Origin: Hemerocallis citrina
Taxonomy: Eukaryota > Streptophyta > Magnoliopsida > Asparagales > Asphodelaceae
Length of the DNA: 64,000 nucleotides
Direction: 5' to 3'
Assembly (NCBI GenBank): GCA_017893485.1
Contig: CM030364.1
Span: 202,337,292 to 202,401,291 of the forward strand
The first letter of the stretch is position 1; each line of letters starts with the position of its first letter. Shown here one piece after another: positions 1-11,238 of the stretch. The notes beneath the pieces were generated by a model. It was given only the letters and a program-made list of their open reading frames with translations, did no database searches and had not been told where the DNA came from. Both the position numbers and the translations under genes were made by a program.

Positions 1-599
1 CACCGGGGAAAGCCACTTTGGCTCCAGCTAAGTCCAAGTCTCTCTCAATCATCACATCTTTAAGATGAGTGAGCTCCAAGTTCACTTGGTGTGATCTTCA
101 GAAATGATAAGAAAATGCGGCCTCCCTATCTTTCGACTCCTTGCGGTGACGAACCAAACTCAAATCCATTATGTGTATTCTGTTTCAAAGGTAGTCATGC
201 TCAGCATCATGAGGGTTGGCCCCAACATACCCCACAATCTAGTAAGAAAATGAGAAAAGCCACGTTATACCGGGGCTTGAAGACTTAACAAATTCTACAA
301 AGTTTCAAGTCACAAAGTTCGGCCCATAATAACTTTCATTCATTTTGATAAACTTTGGGTACATAAAAGCGGTGGTCAATCCGTGTTCGACAGTAATACA
401 AAAACAAAACAAAAATACAAATTCCATTTCTTTAGAGAGGGAGCACCTCTTGGCCACTAGTGGGGACAACCTCGGTGTTGGTAGTCTGAACCCCAGCCTC
501 AGGAGAGGGGACCCTCCTCGCCACCCGAGGGGATCTCCATAGGAGTCAGGAGAGCATCATCGAGCTTCATAGAAAAGGATAAGCCCTCGACGGTCAGGT

Positions 600-2589
600 C
601 GTTATATCTGCGCTCGACGTGATCCAGGGATCGGTCATAACCCTGGTTCAGAGCACTATAACCATGTCAATGGCCTTCTCCTGGCCACTCTCTAACTTTT
701 TGTCCCTCACCTCCCATCCAACCTTCTCCTTCTCCAGCCCTCTCGTTAGAGGCCATGAACGTGAGCTCTGCCTTCAGCACCCTCTCTCCCTTCTCGAGGT
801 CGTCGAACCTCAGTTTAAGTTTATTATACTTCTTAATGACCTGGCAGCCCTTCAGTTGGTGCACTTGAGCTCGTGCAGCAGCTTCATCCCTGCCCCTTGG
901 AGAGTCACCTACAAAAAAGGGGTCAAATACTTAGAGAATTCAGAAGCAAGAATACAGAAATGAACTCATCAAAGGTCGGATACATACCACAACATTAGTT
1001 TGAGCCCGTTTGAGGTAGCTCGAGTCATACGCCTCATGAGCAAGAGACTTCCTGTCTCTGGGCAGGGGGGGATTGTTCACCACCTCGAGGGTGACCATGC
1101 CTTCCATGATGGAGTCAGCTACCTTCACCGCCCAGTCTGACTTTCAGGTCTCCTCAGTCTTCTCCTCAAGGATGAACTTGGCGTGGGGATGGATCGGAGG
1201 AAGAGAGAACCTGGCAAGCTCGGCGACTTTGAGCGCTACCGGGCTCGGTTCAGCACTCGGAGAGCCGGGCACCTCGGAGATTGTCAAGGTCTTCGACCTA
1301 TTGGCCCTATGCTTGGAATGCCCCTCTGATGATCTATCGGAGGCCGGCGTTTAGGGCCTTTTCTTGCCCTTCGATTGTTCGGCGGCCTTTTTCTTGGCCA
1401 ACATAGCCTGACGAGCCTCAATCTCTTTCTCGTCAAGCATGGATGCACCAAAAAACAAAATGATGTTAGAACAAACATGACTCAAGCTGCACTTCGCAGG
1501 CGCTTCTCGGTCACCCTCGAAGATTCTACACCCCCCCCCCTCTGTGCACCTCAAAGATGCTTTCGAAATCCCCTACCTCCTCTGCAGTGAACTTCACCAT
1601 CAAAGCTTTAAGTTTTGGAATATCGTACACCCACTTGGTGGGAATGTCCCAGAGCTCAGGATTCCGGACGATGAGATATTTCGACTTCCATCCTTTGGTG
1701 GATTCTGGATGGTTGTATACCACATGCCTTCAGAGGTGAGGGAAAAAGAAACATCATCCCTCGTAAGCCCAAGCGGTACATAGACTCAAACACATGCAGA
1801 AGTACTTGAGCTTTAGTGGCACCCCCTTACGCTTACATAGCATGATGAAGCTGACGAGTTACCTCTAGGAGTTGGGCCCGTACTGCATCAGACTTACCTC
1901 GACCTAGTTCATAACCTCCTTGAAGAACGGGTGCATCAGAAATTGGAGGCCCGATACCAATGCGTCGATTGGGAACATACACAACCACGGGACTAGGTTA
2001 TTGGTCGGACATACCCCAGGTTTGGAATTAATAGCTCTAACTCTTGGGGGATGATGTGGTATTCTGAATTAAGGGGGTGATCTGCCTTTTCCAAAGATTT
2101 CTGTGTCTTATCTGCCCCTATCTTTAGATGGCCGCGAACGATGGATGTATTCCAAACCTGAACAGGTCCTTCATGTTCTTAGGGTACATTCTGATTATCA
2201 TGGGGTCCATAATGAAGGGACCTTCTAGGCCCCCACTCTAACTCGTACTCCATCGACTCGTACTCCGGATCACAGGAGAAAATGAACTTCTCTTTTTTCC
2301 TCGACGGTCGAGGATCACGAGGGGGAGCGACTGCAATTACATTGCTAGAGGAAGAGGATTTTTCATCCTCTCGGCCCGAGAACTACCACCACTTCCTCCT
2401 CCTTTTCCTCCTCCTTGCTTTCGTCAAATGGAATAACGATAGCCTCCGAAACTTCAACGTTTTCTCATTCTTGCCTCCATGATACCCCCGACTCCTCCGC
2501 ATCTTTGTGAGTGGACCAAGATGTAGACGAAGAGGGAAGGTCACCACAGCTAGAAAGGAGGCCGAGTTGTCAGAACGAACCCTAGACAT
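600..2589 (-). pseudogene. decayed antisense extra ORF of the Tat-like element (putative 'gypsy-type transposase' domain protein)
   Basis: Read on the minus strand, opposite to the host element. The frame opens with MSRVRSDNSASF at 2589. Domain-like segments follow: PWLCMFPIDALVSGLQF and HPFFKEVMN (about 1985-1915), then KGWKSKYLIVRNPELWDIP (about 1690-1635), and a charged, coiled-coil-like stretch (864-667). These resemble the plant family called putative gypsy-type transposase / plant mobile-domain gag-like protein. Many stops and frameshifts interrupt it and no frame exceeds about 70 codons, so it is dead. Its place just before the 3' LTR and its antisense direction fit the aORF described in Tat-lineage elements. 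It could instead be a fragment of another element inserted backwards. Confidence 0.6.
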
Positions 2590-2749
2590 AATTAAACCAA
2601 TATTTTGCCTGTTAAAAGGTGACCAGAAAGATCACCGAAAGATTAGAAAATGGTCTAAATAGAGAAGCTCTGGTGATAGAGAGAGAAAGTAAAGAGTGAA
2701 ATGAGAAGGATGTAGATGATATATAGAGTGGTAAGAGACTCCTCGATAA

Positions 2750-3520
2750 CTGCAAATGTCATGTGACATGACTCCTCAAAAAGCGCAAATTTGCGCATGG
2801 CTCGTCCATCAGAATGGTATCCGAGTCACTTGTGAAAAACTACTAATTTTTGCATGGCTTGTCCCTCGGAATGGTATCCGAGCCACTCGAGTAAAAGCTC
2901 CTAAATTTTGCATATGCTCGTCCCTCGGCATGGTATCCGAGCCACTAGCAAGAAATCTCATAATCTTCGCATGACTCATCCCTCGGCATGGAATCCGAGC
3001 CAGTCGCAAGAGAGCTCCCATTCTTCGCATGGCTTGTCCCTCGTCACAGTATCCGAGCCACTCGCGAAAAAGCTCATAATCTTTGCATGGCTCGTCCCTC
3101 AGCATGGTATCCGAGCCACTCGCAAAAAAGCTTGAGCCACTCACGAAAAAGCTTGAGCCATTCGCGAAAAGCTCCTAATTTTCACAAGGCTTGTCCCTCA
3201 GCATGGTATCTGAGCCACTCGCGAAAAAACTCCTAAATTTTGCATAGGCTCGTCCCTCGGCATAGTATATGAGCCACTCTCCTAATCTTCGCATGACTTA
3301 TCTCTCGATATGGTATCTGATTCAATCGCAAAAAAGCTCCTAATCTTCGCATAGCTCGTCACTCGGTATGGTATCCGGGCCATTTGCAAAAAAGCTCATA
3401 ATCTTCGATTGGCTCGTCCCTTGGCATGGTATCCGAGCAACTCACGAAAAGTTATCAATTCGCTTGGCGCGTCCCTTGTCCCTCGGCATAGTATCCGAGC
3501 CAATCAACGAGTTATCCGAC
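2750..3520. repeat. minisatellite, about 13 units of 57-59 bp
   Basis: Units share the cores CTCGTCCCTCGGCATGG and TATCCGAGCCACTCGC, followed by AAAAAGCTCCTAATCTTCGC. Measured spacings of the first units are 57 and 59 bp, and later units vary in length. It lies between the antisense ORF and the AT-rich stretch and probably belongs to the non-coding 3' region of the Tat-like element. Short frames through it have no coding character. Confidence 0.85.
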
Positions 3521-3539
3521 CTTCGCGTCTCGGCTCCCC

Positions 3540-3860
3540 TAACTACTTTGGGAGACTTTGGGAAAATTAATTTAAAATTTCAAAAAATAATTAAAATATT
3601 GGAATAATAATTAAAAATCCTAAAAAATAACTATAAATTCATAAATTTAATATTAAATTTCCTAAAATTTAATTATGAATTTAGAAAATTTAATAAAAAA
3701 TCCAACAAAAAATTATAAATTTGGAAAAATAAATTTAAAATCTGGAAAAAAAAATAACTCTAAAATTCCGGAAGACGATTATTGCCCTTAGGAACTCCCA
3801 ATGTAGTCCTAAACGTCCATAGGAGAGAGCTACTCCTCGAATGCTGCTACATCCAACCTC
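3540..3860. other. AT-rich spacer before the LTR
   Basis: A/T-dominated sequence built from short repeats of AATTTAAAAT type up to about 3770, then mixed sequence leading into the polypurine tract. I see no gene. Confidence 0.6.
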
Positions 3861-3861
3861 C

Positions 3862-3876
3862 AGGAGTGGGGGCTTA
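3862..3876 (+). other. polypurine tract of the Tat-like element
   Basis: AGGAGTGGGGGCTTA directly precedes the LTR start TGATATG at 3877. Such tracts prime plus-strand DNA synthesis in LTR retrotransposons. It fixes the + orientation of the element. Confidence 0.65.
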
Positions 3877-4078
3877 TGATATGAGTAAAATTATAACTAA
3901 TCGGGGCCAATTCATGCACAAATTTCGAAGTTCCTAGGGGCAAAACAATAATTTTCACAATAGCTACTGGCCCACGACCAGAACATGGGTCACCCACAGG
4001 CCCACATTCTTGGCTCAACCCATAAGTGAGGTTGATTCACAGCCCAATTAGGGGGGGTTGACCAGCCAATTATGGCTG
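3877..4078 (+). repeat. 3' LTR, left part (split by CACTA)
   Basis: Starts TGATATGAG. After 202 bp it is cut by the CACTA element; the LTR resumes at 17098. The trinucleotide CTG at 4076-4078 is repeated at 17095-17097. Confidence 0.65.
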
Positions 4079-4640
4079 CACTACAAAACAGACTCGATTT
4101 ACCGGCGTTTTTTTACGTCTTTGCCGGCGGTTTTTTATGCCGGTGAAACCTTCACCGGCATTTATAATTGCGCCGGTCCAAATGCCGCCGAAGCGAGCGT
4201 CGCGGAAAGGTAGGGGTCTACACCGGCGGTTTTACTGGACGCCGGTAAATATTACAACTACACCGGCGGTCAACGAACGCCGGTGTATAGGGGTCTCTAA
4301 GTGCCGTTCTTTTCCCCAATATACATTCACCGGCGGCCATAAACCGCCGGTATTTATCCATTCGCCGGTGTAGATTGAAAGTATACCGGCGGTCGTACAC
4401 TGCCGGTGTATGTGCGTTTATGAGTGCCCGGTTTTCCCTACTTACAAGCACCGGCGTGACCAAAAAACGCCGGTGTAGTTAGGTTCACCGGCATTTTATA
4501 AAACGCCGGTGTTCCTTGGTGCCGTTACAGCTGGCGGCATACACCGGCGTCTGTGGGAACGCCTCTCTATCGCACAGTGCAACTAATTCATTAGATAGAC
4601 CGGCGTTTTATAAAACGCCGGTCTATCTATGCCCGTTTGT
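4079..4640. repeat. CACTA left terminus and subterminal repeat array
   Basis: More than a dozen copies of an ACACCGGCG / CGCCGGTGTA motif in both orientations, several as inverted pairs around short loops (for example 4593-4625). In En/Spm such subterminal repeats bind the element-encoded TNPA protein. Binding here is inferred from position and repetition. Confidence 0.8.
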
Positions 4641-5387
4641 TTTTCGTGCTCCAGTTTTCCGTTCGATTTCAATTCACAGTTTCATTTATAAAACCTGTAA
4701 ACTAATTCACAACTGATTCAACCAATTTCGTTGCATATTAATGCGCAAATCACAACCAAACACAAGAATAATTAAAGATAATAAAGTTTCACACGTGTCA
4801 TATCATCGTCCAAATTCACCGCAAAATTAACAGTGTCATAATTAACAAATTAATATAGTGACGAACATCCCAAATATCCCAACAAACCAGTCTGACAACA
4901 ATACAAGACATAACAACAGCAAGGAGGACATAAGAACAACAACCAGACTAGGCCGACCACAGATTCATACCCCTCGAGTAGCTTCAGTTCTGATCATCAG
5001 AATTTTCTTCATCTGGGCGACCGCTCTGTGAAAAAAAAAACAATAATTTAATTCAACAGTAGACCACAATACAGAATATACATATTTTTTGAACTTGCAA
5101 AAAGATCTACATGTATCTTAAATTATAAGATCAAAGTGCCAATTGCAAATGGAATTGTTAATGATATATAGAGAGGTAAAATAATTACATTGCAATGCTA
5201 AAAATCTAGTACTTAATTTTGTTTTTAAATATATCTAAAACAACAAAACAAATAAAAATTCAGTATCTAACTTGAAACCTTTATATTCTCCTCTGTTTGG
5301 GAATATCCACTATCTAAAACAGTAATACAAATGAAAATTCAGTATCTAAGCATGTCTTTCATGGATTGTTCAGACAATCCATGAAAC

Positions 5388-5790
5388 TGTCATCGTGGAA
5401 GGAAACCAAATATAAGAAAAATAAGAAAAATAAGAAAGGGCTCATATCAAGTGTATTTTTAGGGAACCAAATATAGAAGCCAGAAATGGAAACAGAAAGA
5501 GGAATGGTAGAGACTTTGGATACACCAGGCTAACATAGCGGCATTTTCCTCATCTCTCTCTCATCCCTTCTTTCCCTTCAGCACACGAACACAAAGAGAC
5601 ATCAGCAACAACAGCAAGAGCGACAAGAACAACAATAATAATAAATTATTATAAACGAGATGTCTCTATATGGGTCTCCAGATCTCCACTCGAGCCTTCT
5701 CTTTCTAATCACAGCCCAATCAAGAACATAGACAACAGCCACTAAACAATCCAATCACAGCCCAATCAAAATTTGCCATCCTGGATCTTA
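5388..5790. repeat. dispersed duplicated block, copy 1 of 3 inside the CACTA element
   Basis: The stretch running from CTGTCATCGTGGAAGGAAAC through ACACCAGGCTAACATAGCGG to AGATGTCTCTAT recurs, diverged, at about 8331-8660 and 9108-9390. All copies lie in the large last intron of the PTTA-type gene. No coding function seen. Confidence 0.75.
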
Positions 5791-8230
5791 AATCTTCAGA
5801 TGCATGAATTCAGCTTCTTTAACAGTAAAAGAAAAATGATAACATAGCGGCATCTAAGCATATATGTTTCTCTATTAATTCTTCATCCCAACTAAATCAT
5901 TGATGTTTGTGGCTCCAAAAGAAACCCCCACAAGGTTTGTTCAGCCCAATTCTTGTACAGATTTCGAGGATTTTGGTATACGTACAGCTAGCATCCTTAG
6001 TTCAAAGTGAACCCATTTTGGTAAAAAAAAACCCAGTTTTGGAGGATTTTGGTATACATACAGCATACTTAGTTTGGAAGTGAACCCATTTTTTGTTAAA
6101 AAATCATGCCAAAGATGGTAATCAGGTTCTTTAACAGTATCTGAAAATGAAAATTTCCATTATCTGAGCATATATGTTTCTCTACTAATTCTTCAGCCCA
6201 ACTAAATCATGACCCAATTGTTGTACAGATCCGGAGGATTTTGGCATACAGCTAGCATCCTCAGTTCACAGTGAACCCATTTTGGTCAAAAAAACATGCC
6301 AAGATGACAATCAGATGCATGAAATAAGCTTCTTTAACAGTAAAAGAAAATGAAAATTCATACAGCATCTTTAGTTTGGAAGTGAACCCATTTTTTGTTA
6401 AAAAATCATGCCAAAGATGACAATCAACTCCTTTAACAATATCTGAAAATAAAAATTTCCATTATCTGAGCATATATGTTTCTCTACTAATTCTTCAGCC
6501 CAACTAAATCATGACCCAATTGTTGTACAGATCTGGAGGATTTTGGCATACAGCTAGCATCCTCAGTTCTCAGTGAACCCATTTTGATCAAAAAAACATG
6601 CCAAGATGACAATCAGATGCATGAAATAAGCTTCTTTAACAGTAAAAGAAAATGAAAATTCATACAGCATCCTTAGTTTGGAAGTGAACCCATTTTTTGT
6701 TAAAAAATCATGCCAAAGATGGCAATCAGCTTCTTTAACAGTATCTGAAAATGAATATTTCTATTATCTGAGCATATATGTTTCTCTACTAATTCTTCAG
6801 CCCAACTAAATCATGACCCAATTGTTGTACAGATCTGGAGGATTTTGGCATACAGCTAGCATCCTTAGTTCACAGTGAACCCATTTTTGTCAAAAAACAC
6901 ATTTTGGTCAAAAAACATGCCAAGATGACAATCAGATGCATGAAATAAGCTTCTTTAACAGTAAAAGAAAATGAAAATTCATACAGCATCCTTAGTTTGG
7001 AAGTGAACCTATTTTTTGTTAAAAAATCATGCCAAAGATGGCAATCAGCTTCTTTAACAGTATCTGGAAATGAAAATTTCCATTATCTGAGCATATAAGT
7101 TTCTCTACTAATTCTTCAGCCCAACTAAATCATGACCCAATTGTTGTACAGATTTGGAGGATTTTGGCATACAGCTAGCATCCTCAGTTCTCAGTGAACC
7201 CATTTTGGTCAAAAAAACACATTTTGGTCAAAAAAACATGCCAAGATGACAACCAGGTGCATGAAATAAGCTTCTTTAACAGTAAAAGAAAAAGAAAATT
7301 CATACAGCATCCTTAGTTTGGAATTGAACCCATTTTTTGTTAAAAAATCATGCCAAAGATGACAATCAGCTTCTTTAACAGTATCTGAAAATGAAAATTT
7401 CCATTATCTGAGCATATATGTTTCTCTACTAATTCTTCAGCCCAACTAAATCATGACCCAATTGTTGTACAGATCTGGAGGATTTTGGCATACAGCTAGC
7501 ATCCTTAGTTCACAGTGAACCCATTTTGGTCAAAAAAACACATTTTGGTCAAAAAAACATGCCAAGATGACAATCAGATGCATGAAATAAGCGTCTTTAA
7601 CAGTAAAAGAAAATGAAAATTCATACAACATCCTTAGTTTGGAAGTGAACCCATTTTTTGTTAAAAAATCATGCCAAAGATGGCAATCAGCTTCTTTAAC
7701 AGTATCTGAAAATGGAAATTTCCATTATCTCAGTATATATGTTTCTCTACTAATTCTTCAGCCCAATCCAATCATGACCCAATTGTTGTACAAATCTGGA
7801 GGATTTTGGCATACAGCTAGCATCCTCAGTTCTCAGTGAACCCATTTTGGTCAAAAAAATGTGCCAAGATGACAATCAGATGCATGAAATAAGCTTCTTT
7901 AACAGTAAAAGAAAATGAAAATTTCCAGCATCTAATCATTTATGTTTCTCTATTAATTCTTCATTGTTGTTTGTGACTCCAAAACAAACCTCCACAAGGT
8001 TGGTTCAGCCCAATTCTTGTACAGTTTTTTGGTATACATACAGCATCCTTAGTTTGGAAGTGAACCCATTTTTTGTTAAAAAATCATGCCAAAGATGGCA
8101 ATCAGCTTCTTTAACAGTAACTATAAATGAAAATTTCTAGTATCTAAGCATATATGTTTCTCTACTAATTCTTCATCCCAACTAATTCATGATGTTTGTG
8201 GCTCCAAAGAAGATTTCAGATTCAGGATGA
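5790..8230. repeat. tandem array of ~300-320 bp units inside the CACTA intron
   Basis: About six full units plus partial ones. Each carries CTTCTTTAACAGTATCTGAA, TTTCTCTACTAATTCTTCAG, TTGTTGTACAGATCTGGAGG and CAGCTAGCATCC. The GTATCTGAAAATG core recurs near 6137, 6437, 6739, 7060, 7380 and 7701. Short frames in it have no family resemblance. Confidence 0.9.
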
Positions 8231-8330
8231 CAAATTTTGATTGGGCTTTGAATGGAGATTGTAGTCATAGATCAATTCTTCATTGAAAAAAAATACGAAT
8301 AGGGCTCATATCAAGTGTAGTTTTAAGGAA

Positions 8331-8660
8331 CTGTCATCGTGGAAGGAAACCAAATATAGAAGCCAGAAAGAGGAATGGTAGAGAATGAGGATACACCAGG
8401 CTAACATAGCGGCATTTTCCTCATCTCTCTCTCATCCCTTCTTTCCTTTCAGCACACGAACACAAAGAGACATCAGCAACAACAGTAAGAGCGACAAGAA
8501 CAACAATAATAATAAATTATTATGAACAAGATGTCTCTATATGGGTTTCCAGATCTTCACTCCAACTCGTCTCTTTCTAATCACAGCCCAATTAAGAACA
8601 ATTGTTCACAGTCACTAAACAATCCAATCACAGTTCGCCCTCAAAATTTGTGATCCTGGA
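8331..8660. repeat. dispersed duplicated block, copy 2 of 3
   Basis: Same unit as 5388-5790, including ACACCAGGCTAACATAGCGG and the CAACAATAATAATAAATT stretch. Confidence 0.75.
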
Positions 8661-8689
8661 TCTAAAAACATACATAATTCCCAAAATCT

Positions 8690-8945
8690 GTACAAGAATT
8701 GGGAAGAACAAACCATGTGCAGGTTTCTTTTGGAGCCAGAAATATCAATGATTTAGTTGGGATGAAGAATTAATAGAGAAACATATATACTTAGATACTG
8801 GAAATTTTCATTTTCAGTTACTGTTAAAGAAGCTGATTTAATGCATCTGATTGCCATCTTTGGCATGATTTTTTAACCAAAATGGGTTCACTGTCAACTA
8901 AGGATGCTGTATGCATACCAAAATCCTCCAAATCAGTACAACAAC
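8690..8945 (-). repeat. inverted copy of the CACTA internal repeat unit
   Basis: Carries the array unit in reverse complement (GATGAAGAATTAATAGAGAA, then AGTTACTGTTAAAGAAGCTG). Together with the array to its left it could form a long RNA hairpin if transcribed. Confidence 0.8.
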
Positions 8946-9107
8946 ACGGCTGAACAAACCTTGTTTGCAGGTCATACAATGTCATCTAAGCATGTTATGT
9001 GCCAAAGTGGGGTTGGTCATACAATGCATGAACGACACGTATTAGTTGTTTGTGAGTATGCAGTAGGGTGCAGCTATGAACATGGCTCATATCAAGTGTA
9101 GTATTAC

Positions 9108-9390
9108 GGACTGTCATCGTGGAAGGAAACCAATTTAATATAGAAGCCATATATGGAGCCAGAAAGAGGAATGGTAGAGAATAAGGATACACCAGGCTAA
9201 CATAGCGGCATTTTCCTCAACTCTCTCTCATCCCTTCTTTCTCTTCAACACACGCACACAAAGAGACATCAGCAACAACAGCAAGAGGGGGTTGGTCCAA
9301 CAATAAGTATAGATTATAATAAACGAGATGTCTCTATTTGGGTTTCCAGATCTTCACTCTAGCCCTTTCTTTCTAATCACAACCCACTTA
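9108..9390. repeat. dispersed duplicated block, copy 3 of 3
   Basis: Same unit as 5388-5790 with small indels; contains GGGGGTTGGTCCAACAAT in place of the usual continuation. Confidence 0.7.
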
Positions 9391-11238
9391 AGAAACATAG
9401 ACGAAATGCTTATAGACGATAGCCACAATGCAGACTCACAAACACTAATACGTGTCTTTCATGCATTCAAGACCATAATCTCTTTAAAAATACCAATTTA
9501 AAGACTTACCAAGGGTGGGACTTGGGATTGCTGCCCTATTAAATGGGCCATTTGTTCTTGTAGGAGTGCAACTTGTGCCTTTAATGAAGTCATCTCCTCG
9601 TCCCGATTGGCACTTGAATTAGATTCACTCCGTCCGAATAGCCGTGAGGGGGTTGGTCCTAGCCCCATACCACGGACACGTCCATGCCTCTCCTTTCCCC
9701 TAACCTCGGTCAAGGCAACTCTCTGCCGGGTACGGAAATCTGTGGATGCCGCCGTAGGATCAGAATCTGAAGCGGAAGAGATTTCATCAAACCTTCTCCG
9801 AGCGTTAGTCTGTAAAAGGACATAACAATCAGAGTTAAAAGCAGATGAGATTTCGACTACTCATTAGATATTAGTTCACAAATTACCAGAATCCGTGCAG
9901 CCTCAGGGCTCGCATACGTCCCATCCTTCGATTTGTGGATGGCATCGAAAAAGTCAATGTCGCCAAACTCCGTAGGACCCCCCAAATCTTCTTCCTATAT
10001 ATTAGTAAGATGAAATGGTTATAAACAAATAACTGTAAGTAAAAAATGTTCAATACGATTGCGCCTACCAATTCTTCCCAAACCAGAGCAAAGCTCTGTG
10101 TACCAGCGGTGTGCAACGTTAGCTGCTTTGACCGACTGGCAACACCCACGTCCGCCCTTTTCTGTACATGCCACAATGAAGTTAGCAGAAAAATTCATTA
10201 GAGTAGCCATACAACCACATACTCATTAGATTTTTGTGCCTTTAATGTAAATACCTGACCGATCGCCGAACTCCAGTAGTGCACAAGGAATTGCCAATCT
10301 GAAGGCTCCACATTTTGTGGCACTATCCTCCTCTGACTGGTCTTTGTCAAAATACCTAGCCTTCAAGTCACTCTTGTAGTCCCTCCACTTTTTGGAGAGT
10401 GACTTTTCAACCCAAGGCGTAAGGGAGTCGGCGAACGAGAAGTATTGCTGCAAAATTTATTACCCATCACTAAAAATACATATTTCAATAATATATTTGC
10501 GCCTACCAATTATTTATTTTAGATGGGAAATACCTTGGTTGTTGTAATTGCAGTGGCCTTTGTCGTGGTTGGCACCTTCGGCCAACTCTCGTATGACAAA
10601 GGAACTATCCGTGGGTTCCTTGCTATAACCCCAATAAAGGAAGAAAATTTGCTGGCGTTATCGCCAACCGGTTGCCCGACACTGTTTACCTCCATCATAA
10701 TCCTTTCGTCATTCTTAAGTTTCCAAATATTCGTCATTTTAGTTCGCCCACGATGTTTTTTGATAGTGGGCGGCGTGCTACCCTTCCCCTCATCTGTTTG
10801 ACTGCCACTATTATGTAGTGGCTGCTCATCCCCATGGCTCTCGTTGCCATCATTTATATTTATCCTTTTTCCACGTCTCGGCATGTTGTACCTGTCAAGG
10901 ATTCAATAACTTCATTAGAGATGCAAATTTAATTAATAACATGTTTATAATAACTATCATAAAATTTGTACTTTAGTAGGATTAACAAACCAACATAATT
11001 ATAAAAAAAATTAAAAAAATGAGATTTGTAACAAATTCAATTACAATGATAGTTTGATTCAAATGACACTAAGCATAGTTTAATGTAAATAACACCAAGC
11101 AGTAGAAAATAGAAAGATAATTAAACCGGTGTATTAAATTCACATTCAACATGTTCGGAATTACAGACATAATATTACAACAAGATTTAAGACACGAAAA
11201 TTATTGACATATAATATTGAGATTGAAAATCAAGTAAA

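Larger units (their letters stand above)
4984..10884 (-). pseudogene. CACTA gene 1: PTTA/En-Spm plant transposase (TNPA-like), six exons, one frameshift
   Basis: Exons inferred from GT/AG sites with conserved phase: 10884-10534, 10447-10255, 10161-10069, 9994-9887, 9809-9510 and 5025-4984. Family motifs in order: RGRTKMTNIW, VGDNASKFSSFIGVIARNP, KSLSKKWRDYKSDLK, the HYWSSAIGQ type, HTAGTQSFA, GTYASPEAARIL, and a C-terminal leucine-rich coiled coil (EMTSLKAQVALLQEQMAHL). Exon 2 contains one extra nucleotide near 10325-10332; correcting for it brings exons 2 and 3 into phase 0. Donor G|GTAAGT at 9510 and a T-rich tract ending CACAG before 5025 suggest an acidic last exon ending DEENSDDQN, which makes the last intron about 4.5 kb and full of tandem repeats. 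The last exon is the least certain part. Known: TNPA-type proteins bind subterminal repeats and bring the transposon ends together. Confidence 0.8.

Noticed and set aside
2750..3520. Regular repeats resembling a CRISPR array
   Set aside because: Units are directly adjacent diverged copies with no unique spacers, in plant DNA beside an LTR; a minisatellite explains them.
9498..9509. Stop right after QVPPLVSL as the true end of the CACTA gene 1 protein
   Set aside because: A perfect G|GTAAGT donor precedes it, and an in-phase acidic terminal exon with a strong acceptor exists at 5025. Kept as the less likely alternative.
10523..10801. 92-codon plus-strand frame with a hydrophobic start
   Set aside because: Antisense of exon 1 of the PTTA-type gene, whose motifs are unambiguous.
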